Source: Maribacter litoralis (lineage in GTDB: Bacteria; Bacteroidota; Bacteroidia; Flavobacteriales; Flavobacteriaceae). Taken from it: a stretch of 64,000 nt of DNA. The stretch lies in the NCBI RefSeq assembly GCF_003075045.1, contig NZ_QCZD01000003.1, positions 62,001 through 126,000 on the forward strand, written 5' to 3'. This document shows, one piece after another, positions 43,257-53,050 of the stretch (within the stretch, counting starts at the first letter, position 1; each line of letters opens with the position of its first letter). Both the position numbers and the translations under genes were made by a program. The notes under the pieces are model-generated. The model worked only from the letters and a program-made list of their open reading frames with translations. It was not told the origin of the DNA and did not search any database.

Positions 43257-45818
43257 TTAAATAGGAAAAGACTGAATAAACAATTGAGTTTGCTTGTCTG
43301 TATGATTAAAATAAGTATTAGATATTGATTGCGATGTTTTATACAACAAATCTGACAGCTCCTTTAAAAGGGTATCTAACTGGTCTCGCTTAAAATCTGT
43401 TTCTGATTTGGTTTTTGCTAAATCAATAGATTCCGCCAACCTTAATTTTGAGAATGCTTCAAAAACAAATTTCTGATAGTTGCTTAATTGATGATCATGT
43501 TTGGAGTGCGGCAGTCTTGCGATATCTTTTTGCAATCTATTGATCATAAAAGTCAAAGAACGGGCATAGTCCAAGTCCAACACTACTAAATCCAACACAT
43601 GCGCTAATTCTATATGAGAACGGTAACTGTATCTGTAGATATTAAGGCTTTCATGACTGGTCAACAAATATTCTAACAGATCATACTCTACCTGCTCATC
43701 ATATTTTATGGTTAAGAGGGCTCTACACTTAGTAATATTCAAGGTACTTTGCTCTAATTGCAAGCCTATAAAATATAACAACAAACCTTGTTGTACCATT
43801 ATACTTTCTTCAATCAGCCCCATAAAAGCAATTAAGCGAGTAATCAACTGGTTTAATACTTTCAGAATTTTATTAATGGAGTGATCCTCACCTTCAACCA
43901 ACGAATTCCAAATTTTCTGGATATTCTCGAAAACCCGCCACATATCTGAGGACCACAAATTACGAATGGAATAGTATGAATTACCGAACATACTTATGGT
44001 ATGTGCCAAGCTGCCTACTCTATTCTTATCTAAGATAACCGAAAGCATTTCTTCATATGGATTGTCCATGGCCAACTTGCCATCTTTATCCTTATCTACA
44101 AACCCAGGATAAGTACCTGTCAACTGGGTCACTGCTTTAAACAACACCTTCAATTTCTCTGAATCTGGCTGTTCATCTCTATGTTGAACAATCGCCATTT
44201 GCCGCATTACGGTGCGTAAAAAACGTGCATTTACCAATGTACGACCCACATAGCGCCCTGCCCAGTATAAGTTTTCAGCCGTTAAACTCGGTAGGTCATT
44301 TAATCCTGATATGGCAACAGATGATTTGCGTTGCCAATGTCTGCTTTTATCTTCTTTAATAGGTTCATCGTCCAGTATCCAAAAATCTTTGCTGGTACCT
44401 CCTCTCTGGTTTGAAACACGTACCGTTTCCCCATCTGGCGCTACCCTTACCAAACCACCCGGCATAACCGAATACTCTTGTTTTGAAGCGATACAAAAAG
44501 CTCTTGCAACCACATTTCTTGGCTCCAATTGGTCGTTGGTGAAATTTGGTGCGGTAGAAAAATTGATACGTTCTTGTGCAACAAAACGATACGGCCGTTC
44601 TTTAATTACTTTTTTTAATTCTTCTAGCTCTTCAGTGCTCATTTGCTCACCAAAATAAATACTTTCCCTATTGGTGCGATCAATCCTTTTTATTACCAAT
44701 TTTGATATGTTCTCAAGAACGTAGTTTCTTTCTTTTTCTTGACCGCACCACCAAGACGCTATTTGGGGTAATTTTAATTCTTCGTTTTTAAAGAACTTGG
44801 CAATAGCGGGCATAAAAGGAATTAAACCAGGATTTTCGATTACTCCGCTCCCTATAGGGTTAATGACAGCTACATTTTTTCTACGTACCACATCTAACAA
44901 TCCGGCAACGCCCAAATGTGAATCTTCACGAAGTTCCAAAGGATCGGTAAAGGCATCATCGACCCTGCGCAATACTACATCGATCTGTTTTAATCCTTGC
45001 AAGGATTTCATCCAAAGAAACCCATCACGTACCACCAAATCATTACCTTGCACCAATGGATAACCCAAGAAAGAAGCCATATAGGCATGTTCAAAATAGG
45101 TTTCATTATGTGATCCGGGGGTAAGAATTACTATATTGGGATTTTCTTTTTTACCCGGTGCTGCATCAATAAGCATTTGATTGAATTCTTGAAAGAAACC
45201 CGACAAACGCTTTACTTTCATTTCGGCATATAAATCTGATAGAATTCTACTGGTCGTGGATCTATTCTCTAAAGCGTAGCCCATGCCCGAAGGTGCTTCC
45301 GTTCTATCATTTACCACCCATAAACGCCCATCTGTACCTCTACATAGGTCTGCAGCATAAATAGATAAATACTGCTCTAACTGAAGTTCCATACCAGAAC
45401 ATTGCCTAAGAAAACCTCTGTGACCATAAATGACCTCAAACGGTACTATGCCGTTCTTTATTAGTTTTCGCTCACCATAAACATCTTTCAATACCAAATT
45501 GAGCAGTTCTGCCCTTTGCTTTAATCCTGCTTCAACCTCTGCCCACTCATTTTGGTGTAACATAAATGGAACTACATTTAGGTTCCAAGGTCTATGCATT
45601 CCCTTAGGATCGTTATAGACGTTATATGTGACCCCATTTTCAGATAACAACCAGTCAATATCTTTTTGACGTGCTGATAAACCTGTAATTCCTAATGTAT
45701 CAAAACTGGAAAATAACTTACTCCAATAGGGTTTCATACCATTGTTCAATGAATACATTTCATCATTGCCACGTTGGGTATCATAATTATTAAACCAGGT
45801 AGTTTTTGTTGTTGGCAT
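43257..45818 (-). CDS. Circularly permuted ATP-grasp / alpha-E fusion
   Basis: An 853-residue fusion. Residues about 1-490 match the circularly permuted ATP-grasp type 2 domain (COG2308: LLNLVLKDVYGERKLIKNGI, GRLWVVNDRTEAPSGMGYAL, NIVILTPGSHNETYFEHAYMA, VVRRKNVAVINPIGSGVI). Residues about 530-853 form the helical alpha-E domain (COG2307: NLYWAGRYVGRTLVNARFLR, GNSYYSIRNLWSSDMW). In other genomes these are two separate neighbouring genes. ATP-grasp proteins of this type are predicted amino-acid or peptide ligases. The gap to the next gene is 2 bp, showing a tight operon. Confidence 0.87.
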   Translation of the reverse strand: MPTTKTTWFNNYDTQRGNDEMYSLNNGMKPYWSKLFSSFDTLGITGLSARQKDIDWLLSENGVTYNVYNDPKGMHRPWNLNVVPFMLHQNEWAEVEAGLKQRAELLNLVLKDVYGERKLIKNGIVPFEVIYGHRGFLRQCSGMELQLEQYLSIYAADLCRGTDGRLWVVNDRTEAPSGMGYALENRSTTSRILSDLYAEMKVKRLSGFFQEFNQMLIDAAPGKKENPNIVILTPGSHNETYFEHAYMASFLGYPLVQGNDLVVRDGFLWMKSLQGLKQIDVVLRRVDDAFTDPLELREDSHLGVAGLLDVVRRKNVAVINPIGSGVIENPGLIPFMPAIAKFFKNEELKLPQIASWWCGQEKERNYVLENISKLVIKRIDRTNRESIYFGEQMSTEELEELKKVIKERPYRFVAQERINFSTAPNFTNDQLEPRNVVARAFCIASKQEYSVMPGGLVRVAPDGETVRVSNQRGGTSKDFWILDDEPIKEDKSRHWQRKSSVAISGLNDLPSLTAENLYWAGRYVGRTLVNARFLRTVMRQMAIVQHRDEQPDSEKLKVLFKAVTQLTGTYPGFVDKDKDGKLAMDNPYEEMLSVILDKNRVGSLAHTISMFGNSYYSIRNLWSSDMWRVFENIQKIWNSLVEGEDHSINKILKVLNQLITRLIAFMGLIEESIMVQQGLLLYFIGLQLEQSTLNITKCRALLTIKYDEQVEYDLLEYLLTSHESLNIYRYSYRSHIELAHVLDLVVLDLDYARSLTFMINRLQKDIARLPHSKHDHQLSNYQKFVFEAFSKLRLAESIDLAKTKSETDFKRDQLDTLLKELSDLLYKTSQSISNTYFNHTDKQTQLFIQSFPI

Positions 45819-45829
45819 TACCTCTTCAA

Positions 45830-48800
45830 TTACTTCTTACGTAAATCTGTTACATGTGGATATTCCGGATTGACCGGCATCTCTTTGTATACAAATGTAT
45901 TTGAACCTTTCTTAGGTTCTACCATTCTGCCCGTAAAATTTGTTGAAGCGACCAATTCTGTAGGTGTCACTTCATCTTGCGTCATACCAATATCCCAAAA
46001 TCTATTAATTCTGCGCGATTCTGCTTCAAGACTATTAACCGGGTATGTATCATACGAACGACCACCTGGGTGTGCCACAAAATAGGTACAGCCACCAATT
46101 GACTTACCGTTCCAATCATCGACTATATCGAATACCAACGGCGTATCTACACCAATGGTGGGATGCAATGCAGACCACGGCTCCCAGGCCTTAAAGCGAA
46201 CGCCCGCTACATATTCTCCCTTTGTTCCCGTTGAGCTCAATTCAATTTTTACGCCATTACATGTCAATGAATAACGTTTCTCATTAAAATTATTGACTTT
46301 TACCTGTACCCTTTCCAGCGAAGAATCTACATAACGCGATGTACCTCCACCGGTCATTTCCTCCCCAAGCACATTCCAAGGTTCTATGGCCATACGTAGT
46401 TCCATTTGTATGGTATTGACGTCGACCATACCATATAATGGAAAACGGAATTCAAAGAAAGGGTCAAACCAGTCTAACTTGAACGGATAACCCGCTTCGT
46501 TCAACTGCTCTACAATGTCTTTAATATCTTCTTTTACGTAATGTTCCAATAAAAACTTATCATGCAATTCTGTTCCCCAACGCACCAATTTATGCTTGTA
46601 AGGTTTTTTCCAGAACCATGATACCAACGTACGCACCAATAACATTTGCATTAAACTCATTTGTGCATGTGGTGGCATATCAAAGGCACGTAGCTCTAAG
46701 ATACCCAAACGCCCAGATGAGGAATCGGGCGAGTATAATTTATCTATACAAAACTCTGCCCTATGGGTATTACCCGTAATATCTGTCAACAAATGCCTGA
46801 ACAAACGATCCGTGATCCAGAATGGTACTTCTTCATCATCGGGTATTTGAGAAAAAGCGATTTCTAGCTCATACAGATTTTCCAACCGAGCTTCATCTAC
46901 ACGTGGCGCCTGACTCGTTGGTCCTATAAATGCCCCGGAAAATAAATAGGATAAGCCTGGGTGATGTTGCCAAAAGGTCAATAAGCTTCGTAATAACTGT
47001 GGATTCCGTAACAGCGGACTATCAGCCGGAGTTACTCCACCCAAAGTTACATGGTTGCCACCACCCGTACCGGTGTGCTTACCATCTAACATAAATTTTT
47101 CGGTACCTAAACGGGCTTGTTTTGCCTCTTCGTAAAGTGTCAACGTATTATCCGTTAGTTCTTGCCAATTTTTTGCCGGATGCACATTTACTTCAATAAC
47201 CCCAGGATCAGGAGTTACTTTCAGTACTTCTAGCCTATTATCCCTAGGTGGCTCATAACCTTCTAAAATTACAGGAACGTTCAGCTCTTTTGCGGTTGCT
47301 TCTATACTCGCTACCAGATCCAAAAAGTCTTCGGCACTATCTAATGGTGGCAGATAAAGGAACAATTTATTTTCCCTTGCCTCAGCACAAATAGCCGTAC
47401 GTACATAAGGGTGCTTTCTTGGGTGACCATTTGACTTCATTTTCAAGCGGTTCTGCAATGCTTCGCCCGGTATGGGCAAGTCTGGTGAAGGTTCAAATAA
47501 CTCAACCTCTGCCGTTGGTTCAGAAGGTATAGGCGGGTCTTGAGGCAATGCGCCCAAGGGCAAACGGAGTCCGATAGCCGAGTTACCGGGTGTTAAAAAC
47601 AAATGCTTGTTTCTAAATTTCCATTTATTCGTGAGCCACTTGTTGTTCTTTTTAGTTAGAGGATACACGTGACCCACAACTTCTCCAATACCATTTTCCA
47701 ATATCTCACCTAGCTTTCTGCGAAGGTGGCTATCATCTTTATTATATTTTTTAGGGTTTACATCTGCCGGTAGTTTGCCTTCTTCCCATAAAAAGTAAAA
47801 TGCATCTTCATAAGCAGGCATTACGCTATTGGTCTTACATCCCAAAAATCCGCCTAAAGTCTTTAAAAATCGCTTGGTGATATTTCTGGGCATTTTGTAT
47901 TCCTCAGAAAAAGATGCGAGTAAGCTAGGGTCGTTCCAAATTGGTTTTCCATCTTTTCGCCAATGAATACCGATCAACCAACGAGGTAATGCTTCACCAG
48001 GGTACCATTTTCCTTGCGCATGGTGCAGAACACCTCCCTTACCGAACACCTCTAATAATCTTGTGGATAGTTTGCTCGCCAGTTCTCTTTTATGTTCCCC
48101 ATCTGCTGCGGTATTCCACTCTTCAGATTCCATATCGTCTATGGAAACAAAAGTAGGCTCGCCGCCCATTGTTAAACGAACATCATTTGCCTGTAGCTCT
48201 TCTTCAACTTTAAAACCAAGATTATAAATGGCATTCCATTGTTCTTCCGTGTATGGTTTTGTTACTCGTGGCGATTCGAATATTCTAGTTACCGAATTTT
48301 CAAACTCAAAAGTGGTTTCCGCAAAATCACTGAATCCGCTTACCGGTGCCGCACTTTCATACGATGGCGTGCACGCTAGTGGAATATGACCTTCACCGGT
48401 AAAAAGTCCAGATGTGGCATCTAAACCGATCCATCCGGCTCCGGGCAAATATACTTCTGCCCATGCATGAAGATCCGTAAAATCTTCTTCAGGACCAGAC
48501 GGACCGTCCAATGATTTTTCATCGGATTTTAATTGTACCAAATACCCAGAAACAAAACGTGCCGCCAAGCCCAAATGGCGAAGTGTTTGAACTAACAGCC
48601 AAGCAAAGTCTCTACAAGAACCTAATTTCGCTTCTAAAGTTTCCTCACAGGTTTGCACACCGGGCTCCATTCGCAAGGTATAATTCAAATGGTCATAAAG
48701 CTTGCCGTTCAACTCGATTAGAAAATCAATACTTCGTTTTGGGGTTAGGTCTATCGTTGATAACCATTCCTTTAAAAGTGGACCACTCTCCACCTTTTCC

Positions 48801-49153
48801 AAATAAGGCAATAATTCTTTTTTAGCCTCTTCAGAATATTCAAAAGGAAATTCTTCCACTGATTCCTCAACAAAAAAATCAAACGGATTTATTGTTTTTA
48901 AGTCCGCTATGATTTCTACATCAACAGAAAGCTCTGTCGTCTTTTCAGGGAAAACAATTCGAGCCAAATAATTACCAAAAGGATCCTGCTGCCAATTAAA
49001 GAAATGATTCTCTGGCTTTATTTTTATTGAATATGCCTCTATAGGAGTTCTGCTATGTGGTGCCGGGCGTAACCTAAAAATATGTGGTGACAAATTTATA
49101 CTTCTGTCATAGATGTATTTGGTCTTGTGTTTGATTGCTACTTTTAGTGCCAT
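45830..49153 (-). CDS. Transglutaminase-DUF2126 (putative amidoligase) fusion
   Basis: A 1107-residue protein. N-terminal part (about 1-290) is a transglutaminase with Cys in LGSCRDFAWLLVQTLRHLG, His in DLHAWAEVYLPG and Asp in WIGLDATSGL. The long C-terminal part (about 320-1100) is DUF2126 (COG4196), a putative glutamine-synthetase-like amidoligase; RLTMGGEPTFVSIDD is its opening motif, with HGTGGGN-type TGTGGGNHVTLGG near 690. First gene of the operon; the promoter should lie in 49154-49404. Biochemical product of the system is not known to me. Confidence 0.88.
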   Translation of the reverse strand: MALKVAIKHKTKYIYDRSINLSPHIFRLRPAPHSRTPIEAYSIKIKPENHFFNWQQDPFGNYLARIVFPEKTTELSVDVEIIADLKTINPFDFFVEESVEEFPFEYSEEAKKELLPYLEKVESGPLLKEWLSTIDLTPKRSIDFLIELNGKLYDHLNYTLRMEPGVQTCEETLEAKLGSCRDFAWLLVQTLRHLGLAARFVSGYLVQLKSDEKSLDGPSGPEEDFTDLHAWAEVYLPGAGWIGLDATSGLFTGEGHIPLACTPSYESAAPVSGFSDFAETTFEFENSVTRIFESPRVTKPYTEEQWNAIYNLGFKVEEELQANDVRLTMGGEPTFVSIDDMESEEWNTAADGEHKRELASKLSTRLLEVFGKGGVLHHAQGKWYPGEALPRWLIGIHWRKDGKPIWNDPSLLASFSEEYKMPRNITKRFLKTLGGFLGCKTNSVMPAYEDAFYFLWEEGKLPADVNPKKYNKDDSHLRRKLGEILENGIGEVVGHVYPLTKKNNKWLTNKWKFRNKHLFLTPGNSAIGLRLPLGALPQDPPIPSEPTAEVELFEPSPDLPIPGEALQNRLKMKSNGHPRKHPYVRTAICAEARENKLFLYLPPLDSAEDFLDLVASIEATAKELNVPVILEGYEPPRDNRLEVLKVTPDPGVIEVNVHPAKNWQELTDNTLTLYEEAKQARLGTEKFMLDGKHTGTGGGNHVTLGGVTPADSPLLRNPQLLRSLLTFWQHHPGLSYLFSGAFIGPTSQAPRVDEARLENLYELEIAFSQIPDDEEVPFWITDRLFRHLLTDITGNTHRAEFCIDKLYSPDSSSGRLGILELRAFDMPPHAQMSLMQMLLVRTLVSWFWKKPYKHKLVRWGTELHDKFLLEHYVKEDIKDIVEQLNEAGYPFKLDWFDPFFEFRFPLYGMVDVNTIQMELRMAIEPWNVLGEEMTGGGTSRYVDSSLERVQVKVNNFNEKRYSLTCNGVKIELSSTGTKGEYVAGVRFKAWEPWSALHPTIGVDTPLVFDIVDDWNGKSIGGCTYFVAHPGGRSYDTYPVNSLEAESRRINRFWDIGMTQDEVTPTELVASTNFTGRMVEPKKGSNTFVYKEMPVNPEYPHVTDLRKK

Positions 49154-49404
49154 ACGGTTGTGGGATTTCGGTAATACCTAATATAAGCACTAAAATCACC
49201 AAATGAATACAACTACACCTTAATCACAAAATTTTTATACAAATTAGAGTTGGGACGTTTTTTATTGATAGATTCTTAATGCGAGGGTATAATTGTTGAC
49301 TTTTTTTGGATAGAACAAAAGAAGAACCATAATGATATTGACCTTATCCATTATAGACTCATCTATTTTTTCGTAAATTGAAACTTGCACAAAGCTCTTA
49401 ACAT

Positions 49405-49947
49405 ATGGAAAAGGCACTACAGACCATGATTGATAATATGCCCGAAAAAACGGGAAAATCTTTAAATGAATGGAAAACCATTCTCAAAGAAAAATCATTT
49501 GCCAAACATTCTGAAGGAGTAAACTTTTTAAAGAAGGAACACGGAGTAACACATGGGTTTGCCAACACTATCGTCACCTTATCAAAAGAAGAAAACAACT
49601 CCCCTACCAACTTGGTAGATCAGCAGTATAAAGGAAAAGAAAACCTTTTTCCTATTTATGAAGCTATTCTCAATGCCGTAAAAACCTTTGGCAATGATGT
49701 TGTTATAACGCCCAAGAAAACTACAGTAAGTCTTATTCGTAAAAAACAATTTGCCTTGATCAAACCGGCAACCAAAACTAGAATTGACCTGGGCATAAAA
49801 ATAAAGGATAAGCCAACAACAGATCGCTTACAAAATTCTGGTCCGTTTGGCACTATGTGTACACATAGGGTTCAGCTCACCGAGGTTTCTCAAGTGGACT
49901 CTGAATTAATTGATTGGTTAAAGGAAGCTTATGAAAAGGCTAGTTAA
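49405..49947 (+). CDS. DUF4287/DUF5655 protein
   Basis: A 180-residue cytoplasmic protein. N-terminal DUF4287 (about 1-65: MPEKTGKSLNEWKTILKEK, FLKKEHGVTHGFANTIV) and C-terminal DUF5655 (about 78-178: VKTFGNDVVITPKKTTVSLI, RKKQFALIKPATKTRIDLGI). Domains of unknown function often found together. It stands in a plus-strand island, divergent from the amidoligase operon. Confidence 0.85.
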   Translation: MEKALQTMIDNMPEKTGKSLNEWKTILKEKSFAKHSEGVNFLKKEHGVTHGFANTIVTLSKEENNSPTNLVDQQYKGKENLFPIYEAILNAVKTFGNDVVITPKKTTVSLIRKKQFALIKPATKTRIDLGIKIKDKPTTDRLQNSGPFGTMCTHRVQLTEVSQVDSELIDWLKEAYEKAS

Positions 49948-50013
49948 CCAAACACATATTAATTATATTACTTAAAGCTATCATACTTTTTCATGGCAAT
50001 GTACCTTTGCCCC

Positions 50014-50886
50014 ATGAGTATTGAACAGACTGCTATAAAAACCACATATTTTAGTATTATTGGAAATATCCTTTTAGCTCTTATTAAAGGTTTAGCTGGA
50101 TTCTTCGGTAACTCTTACGCTCTTATAGCCGATGCCATAGAATCAACAACCGATATTTTCTCCTCTATTTTAGTATTATTAGGATTTAAGTATGCAGAGA
50201 AACCAGCAGATGAAAATCACCCGTACGGTCATGGCAAAATAGAACCCATCATCACTTTCCTAATTGTTGCTTTTCTAGTGATATCGGCAACGGTTATTGC
50301 CTATGAAAGCATCGAAAATATTCAGACTCCCCATAAAGTTCCAAAAGCATGGACATTAATTGTGTTAGGTTTGATAATTGTATGGAAAGAAATCTCATAT
50401 CGTATTGTTATTAAGAAAAGTAATGAGACACAAAGCTCCTCTTTAAAAGCAGACGCTTGGCACCATAGAAGTGATGCTGTTACTTCAATCATGGCTTTTA
50501 TAGGTATATCAATTGCCCTAATCTTTGGCAAGGGCTACGAAACGGCAGATGATTGGGCTGCCCTAATTGCCTCTGGTTTTATTCTTTACAATAGCTATTT
50601 AATTTTACGCCCTGCCTTAGGTGAAATAATGGACGAGCAACGCTATGACGAACTACTAGAAGAAATACGTCAAAAATCACTAGAGGTCTCAGGGATTACC
50701 GGTACCGAAAAATGTTTTATAAGAAAAGCGGGAATGAAATTCCATATTGACTTACATGCTATGGTAGATGGTACTATATCGGTTACAACAGGTCATGATA
50801 TTGCACATTTACTAAAAGACCATCTACATCATGAAATTCCGAACTTAGGTCATATATTAATTCATATTGAACCCGATGATTTGTAG
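50014..50886 (+). CDS. CDF-family cation exporter
   Basis: The frame is open from 49993, but ATG 50014 (MSIEQTAIKTTYFSIIG) is the better start. The 290-residue protein has about six membrane helices, the CDF zinc-binding site on TM2 (ADAIESTTD) and TM5 (AWHHRSDAV), the PYGHGKIEP loop, and a C-terminal cytoplasmic ferredoxin-like domain (about 200-290). It exports Zn/Co/Fe/Mn by proton antiport. Single gene, convergent with the flavin reductase gene with only 6 bp between. Confidence 0.88.
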   Translation: MSIEQTAIKTTYFSIIGNILLALIKGLAGFFGNSYALIADAIESTTDIFSSILVLLGFKYAEKPADENHPYGHGKIEPIITFLIVAFLVISATVIAYESIENIQTPHKVPKAWTLIVLGLIIVWKEISYRIVIKKSNETQSSSLKADAWHHRSDAVTSIMAFIGISIALIFGKGYETADDWAALIASGFILYNSYLILRPALGEIMDEQRYDELLEEIRQKSLEVSGITGTEKCFIRKAGMKFHIDLHAMVDGTISVTTGHDIAHLLKDHLHHEIPNLGHILIHIEPDDL

Positions 50887-50892
50887 CAAAAA

Positions 50893-51783
50893 CTACAAAT
50901 GCAACAACGCCAAAGCATCCTCCGTTTTACCTTCTGCCAACCACTGTTGCGCTAGTTTATGCAATGCCGTACTATCTTCACCTCTGTTCAATATGGATTT
51001 TACCTCTGCATTTTCAGCAATGATAACGATTGCTTCTTTGGTAGGTAATTGTTCTAAATTTCCTAATCGCCCTAAATTATTACCTGTTAAAACGGTACTA
51101 TTACGCACGGCTTCCGGTAACATATCTACACCAATACCTTTGGTTCGTATAGGTTTAGGAATTTCAAACAAAGCATCGCCATTAGCCCTGCAATACCAAT
51201 TACCCCCCATACGGGCAACTAAATCTAACTTGGGGGTATCCAGTTTCCCTTCCGCATCTAGAAACGCTTTTTTTACATGAATCTGTACCACTTTGGCAAG
51301 GACTAAATTACCTGCTCCCGGTCCGTCACCCAATGCTATTACTTGATCTACAACACACTCAAAAGCCACGGGTGCTTCTCCTACTCTTGGTGGGGCTACC
51401 TTATCACTTGGCACTTGCGTTAAACCTGCTTTTACAAACTCATTTACCCCGTCACCATATTCGGTACTGGATAACGACATTTGCTCTACCATGTCATAAT
51501 TCACGATATTGATTACCGTTTCTTTAACCTCCAATACATTCTCCAAGGTATGCTTGGTGGTATTATCACGACCTCTTCTAGATGGTGAAAAAATCATGAT
51601 CGGTGGATTAACGCTGAACAAATTAAAATAACTAAACGGACTCAAATTTACATTGCCGTCTTTATCAATTGTGCTGGCAAAGCAAATAGGTCTTGGCGCA
51701 ACGGCAGACAGTAAATAACCGTGTAATTCTTGTTGTGAAATATTTGCGGGATCTATGGTGTTTATTTCTTCGTGTTGTGACAT
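50893..51783 (-). CDS. Flavin reductase-like (FMN-binding split barrel) protein
   Basis: A 296-residue flavin reductase domain protein of the flavoredoxin type: AVAPRPICFASTIDKDGNVNLSPFSYFNL is the FMN-binding start, followed by FECVVDQVIALGDGPGAGNL. It has a C-terminal extension of about 90 residues. Last gene of the tyrosine degradation operon (19 bp after fah), so it may support ring-cleavage or recycle quinone by-products of homogentisate; the role is inferred from repeated association only. Confidence 0.85.
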   Translation of the reverse strand: MSQHEEINTIDPANISQQELHGYLLSAVAPRPICFASTIDKDGNVNLSPFSYFNLFSVNPPIMIFSPSRRGRDNTTKHTLENVLEVKETVINIVNYDMVEQMSLSSTEYGDGVNEFVKAGLTQVPSDKVAPPRVGEAPVAFECVVDQVIALGDGPGAGNLVLAKVVQIHVKKAFLDAEGKLDTPKLDLVARMGGNWYCRANGDALFEIPKPIRTKGIGVDMLPEAVRNSTVLTGNNLGRLGNLEQLPTKEAIVIIAENAEVKSILNRGEDSTALHKLAQQWLAEGKTEDALALLHL

Positions 51784-51802
51784 TGTGCTCTATTATTCTT
51801 AA

Positions 51803-53038
51803 TTATTTACTGGGCAATATAGTGCCGGTTACTTCACCAAAACCAACCCTTAGGCCTTCTTTTTCTGCAAAGCCCTTTAAGGTTATGGTATCATGATCTT
51901 CTATAAAAGTACGCTTACTTCCGTCTTTTAAGTGAAATGGCTTTTTACCGCCCCAAGAAATCTCTAGCAATGATCCATAAGAGCTTTCATCTTTCCCCGA
52001 TATGGTGCCCGATGCCATGACATCGCCAACATTTACATTACACCCATTTACGGTATGGTGTGCTAATTGCTGCATCATATTCCAATACATGTATTTAAAG
52101 TTTGAGCGACTAATTATGGTTTCTTCCGATGCTTGCGATGCCATGCTTACTTCTAACTGAATATCATAATTATGCTTTCCTTCAACTTCTAAATAAGAAA
52201 GTACTGCCGGTTCTTGCTCCGGACCTGGAACCTTAAATGGCTCTAAGGCTTCTAAGGTTACAATCCAGGGTGACATGGAAGATGCAAAGCTTTTTCCTAA
52301 AAACGGACCTAAAGGCACATACTCCCATTTCTGTATATCGCGGGCAGACCAGTCATTGAACAATACCAGACCAAAAATATGTTCCGCTGCATTCTCAACT
52401 GATATTCGCTCACCAAGCTGTGTAGATTTGCCTACTACGAACCCCATTTCCAATTCAAAATCCAAACGATTGGATGCCTGAAAAACAGGTGCTTCCATTT
52501 CATTGGTCTTAACCTGCCCCATAGGTCTGTAAATATCCGTGCCACTCACCACAATTGAGGATGCACGCCCATGATAACCAACAGGAATATGTCGCCAATT
52601 GGGCAACAAAGCATTTTCTGGATCACGAAACATTTTACCCACATTGGTAGCGTGTTCTATACTAGAATAGAAATCTGTATAATCGCCTACATGTACTGGT
52701 AAATGCATTTGGGCATCTTTCTGCAACACAAAAACTTCTGGGTGATTCTTTAACGGAGAATTCTCTATTACCAATAGCTTCTGAATATCTAACCGAACTT
52801 TGTTGGTGGTTTTCTTTCCTAGGGCAATGAACTCATTTAACGTTTTCCGCGTAAAAAAAGTAGCATCTACGTCTAACAAACCCAATTCTGACACTGCTGC
52901 CAAATCAACAATCTGTTCTCCAATAGCAATACCTGCTCTTGGTTCATCTGTATTTAAAGAGAAGATTCCAAAAGGAAGGTTATAGATAGAAAAATCCGAA
53001 TTTTGAGGTACTGAGACCCATGTAGTCAATGTTGTCAA
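51803..53038 (-). CDS. fahA: Fumarylacetoacetase
   Basis: A 411-residue FAH: N-terminal SH3-like part (SVPQNSDFSIYNLPFGIF) and the metal-dependent catalytic domain (VGDYTDFYSSIEHATNVGKMFRD, PVGYHGRASSIV, LDFELEMGFVVGKST). Cleaves fumarylacetoacetate to fumarate and acetoacetate, the last step of tyrosine degradation. There is no in-frame ATG near the family start; the first codon is TTG (53038), with an in-frame stop upstream. In an operon with hmgA (12 bp away). Confidence 0.92.
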   Translation of the reverse strand: MTTLTTWVSVPQNSDFSIYNLPFGIFSLNTDEPRAGIAIGEQIVDLAAVSELGLLDVDATFFTRKTLNEFIALGKKTTNKVRLDIQKLLVIENSPLKNHPEVFVLQKDAQMHLPVHVGDYTDFYSSIEHATNVGKMFRDPENALLPNWRHIPVGYHGRASSIVVSGTDIYRPMGQVKTNEMEAPVFQASNRLDFELEMGFVVGKSTQLGERISVENAAEHIFGLVLFNDWSARDIQKWEYVPLGPFLGKSFASSMSPWIVTLEALEPFKVPGPEQEPAVLSYLEVEGKHNYDIQLEVSMASQASEETIISRSNFKYMYWNMMQQLAHHTVNGCNVNVGDVMASGTISGKDESSYGSLLEISWGGKKPFHLKDGSKRTFIEDHDTITLKGFAEKEGLRVGFGEVTGTILPSK

Positions 53039-53050
53039 ATGTTTTTTTCT

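Noticed and set aside
50867-51280. 137-residue plus-strand frame overlapping the flavin reductase
   Set aside because: It is opposite a gene with a clear FMN-binding motif and lacks any feature of its own.
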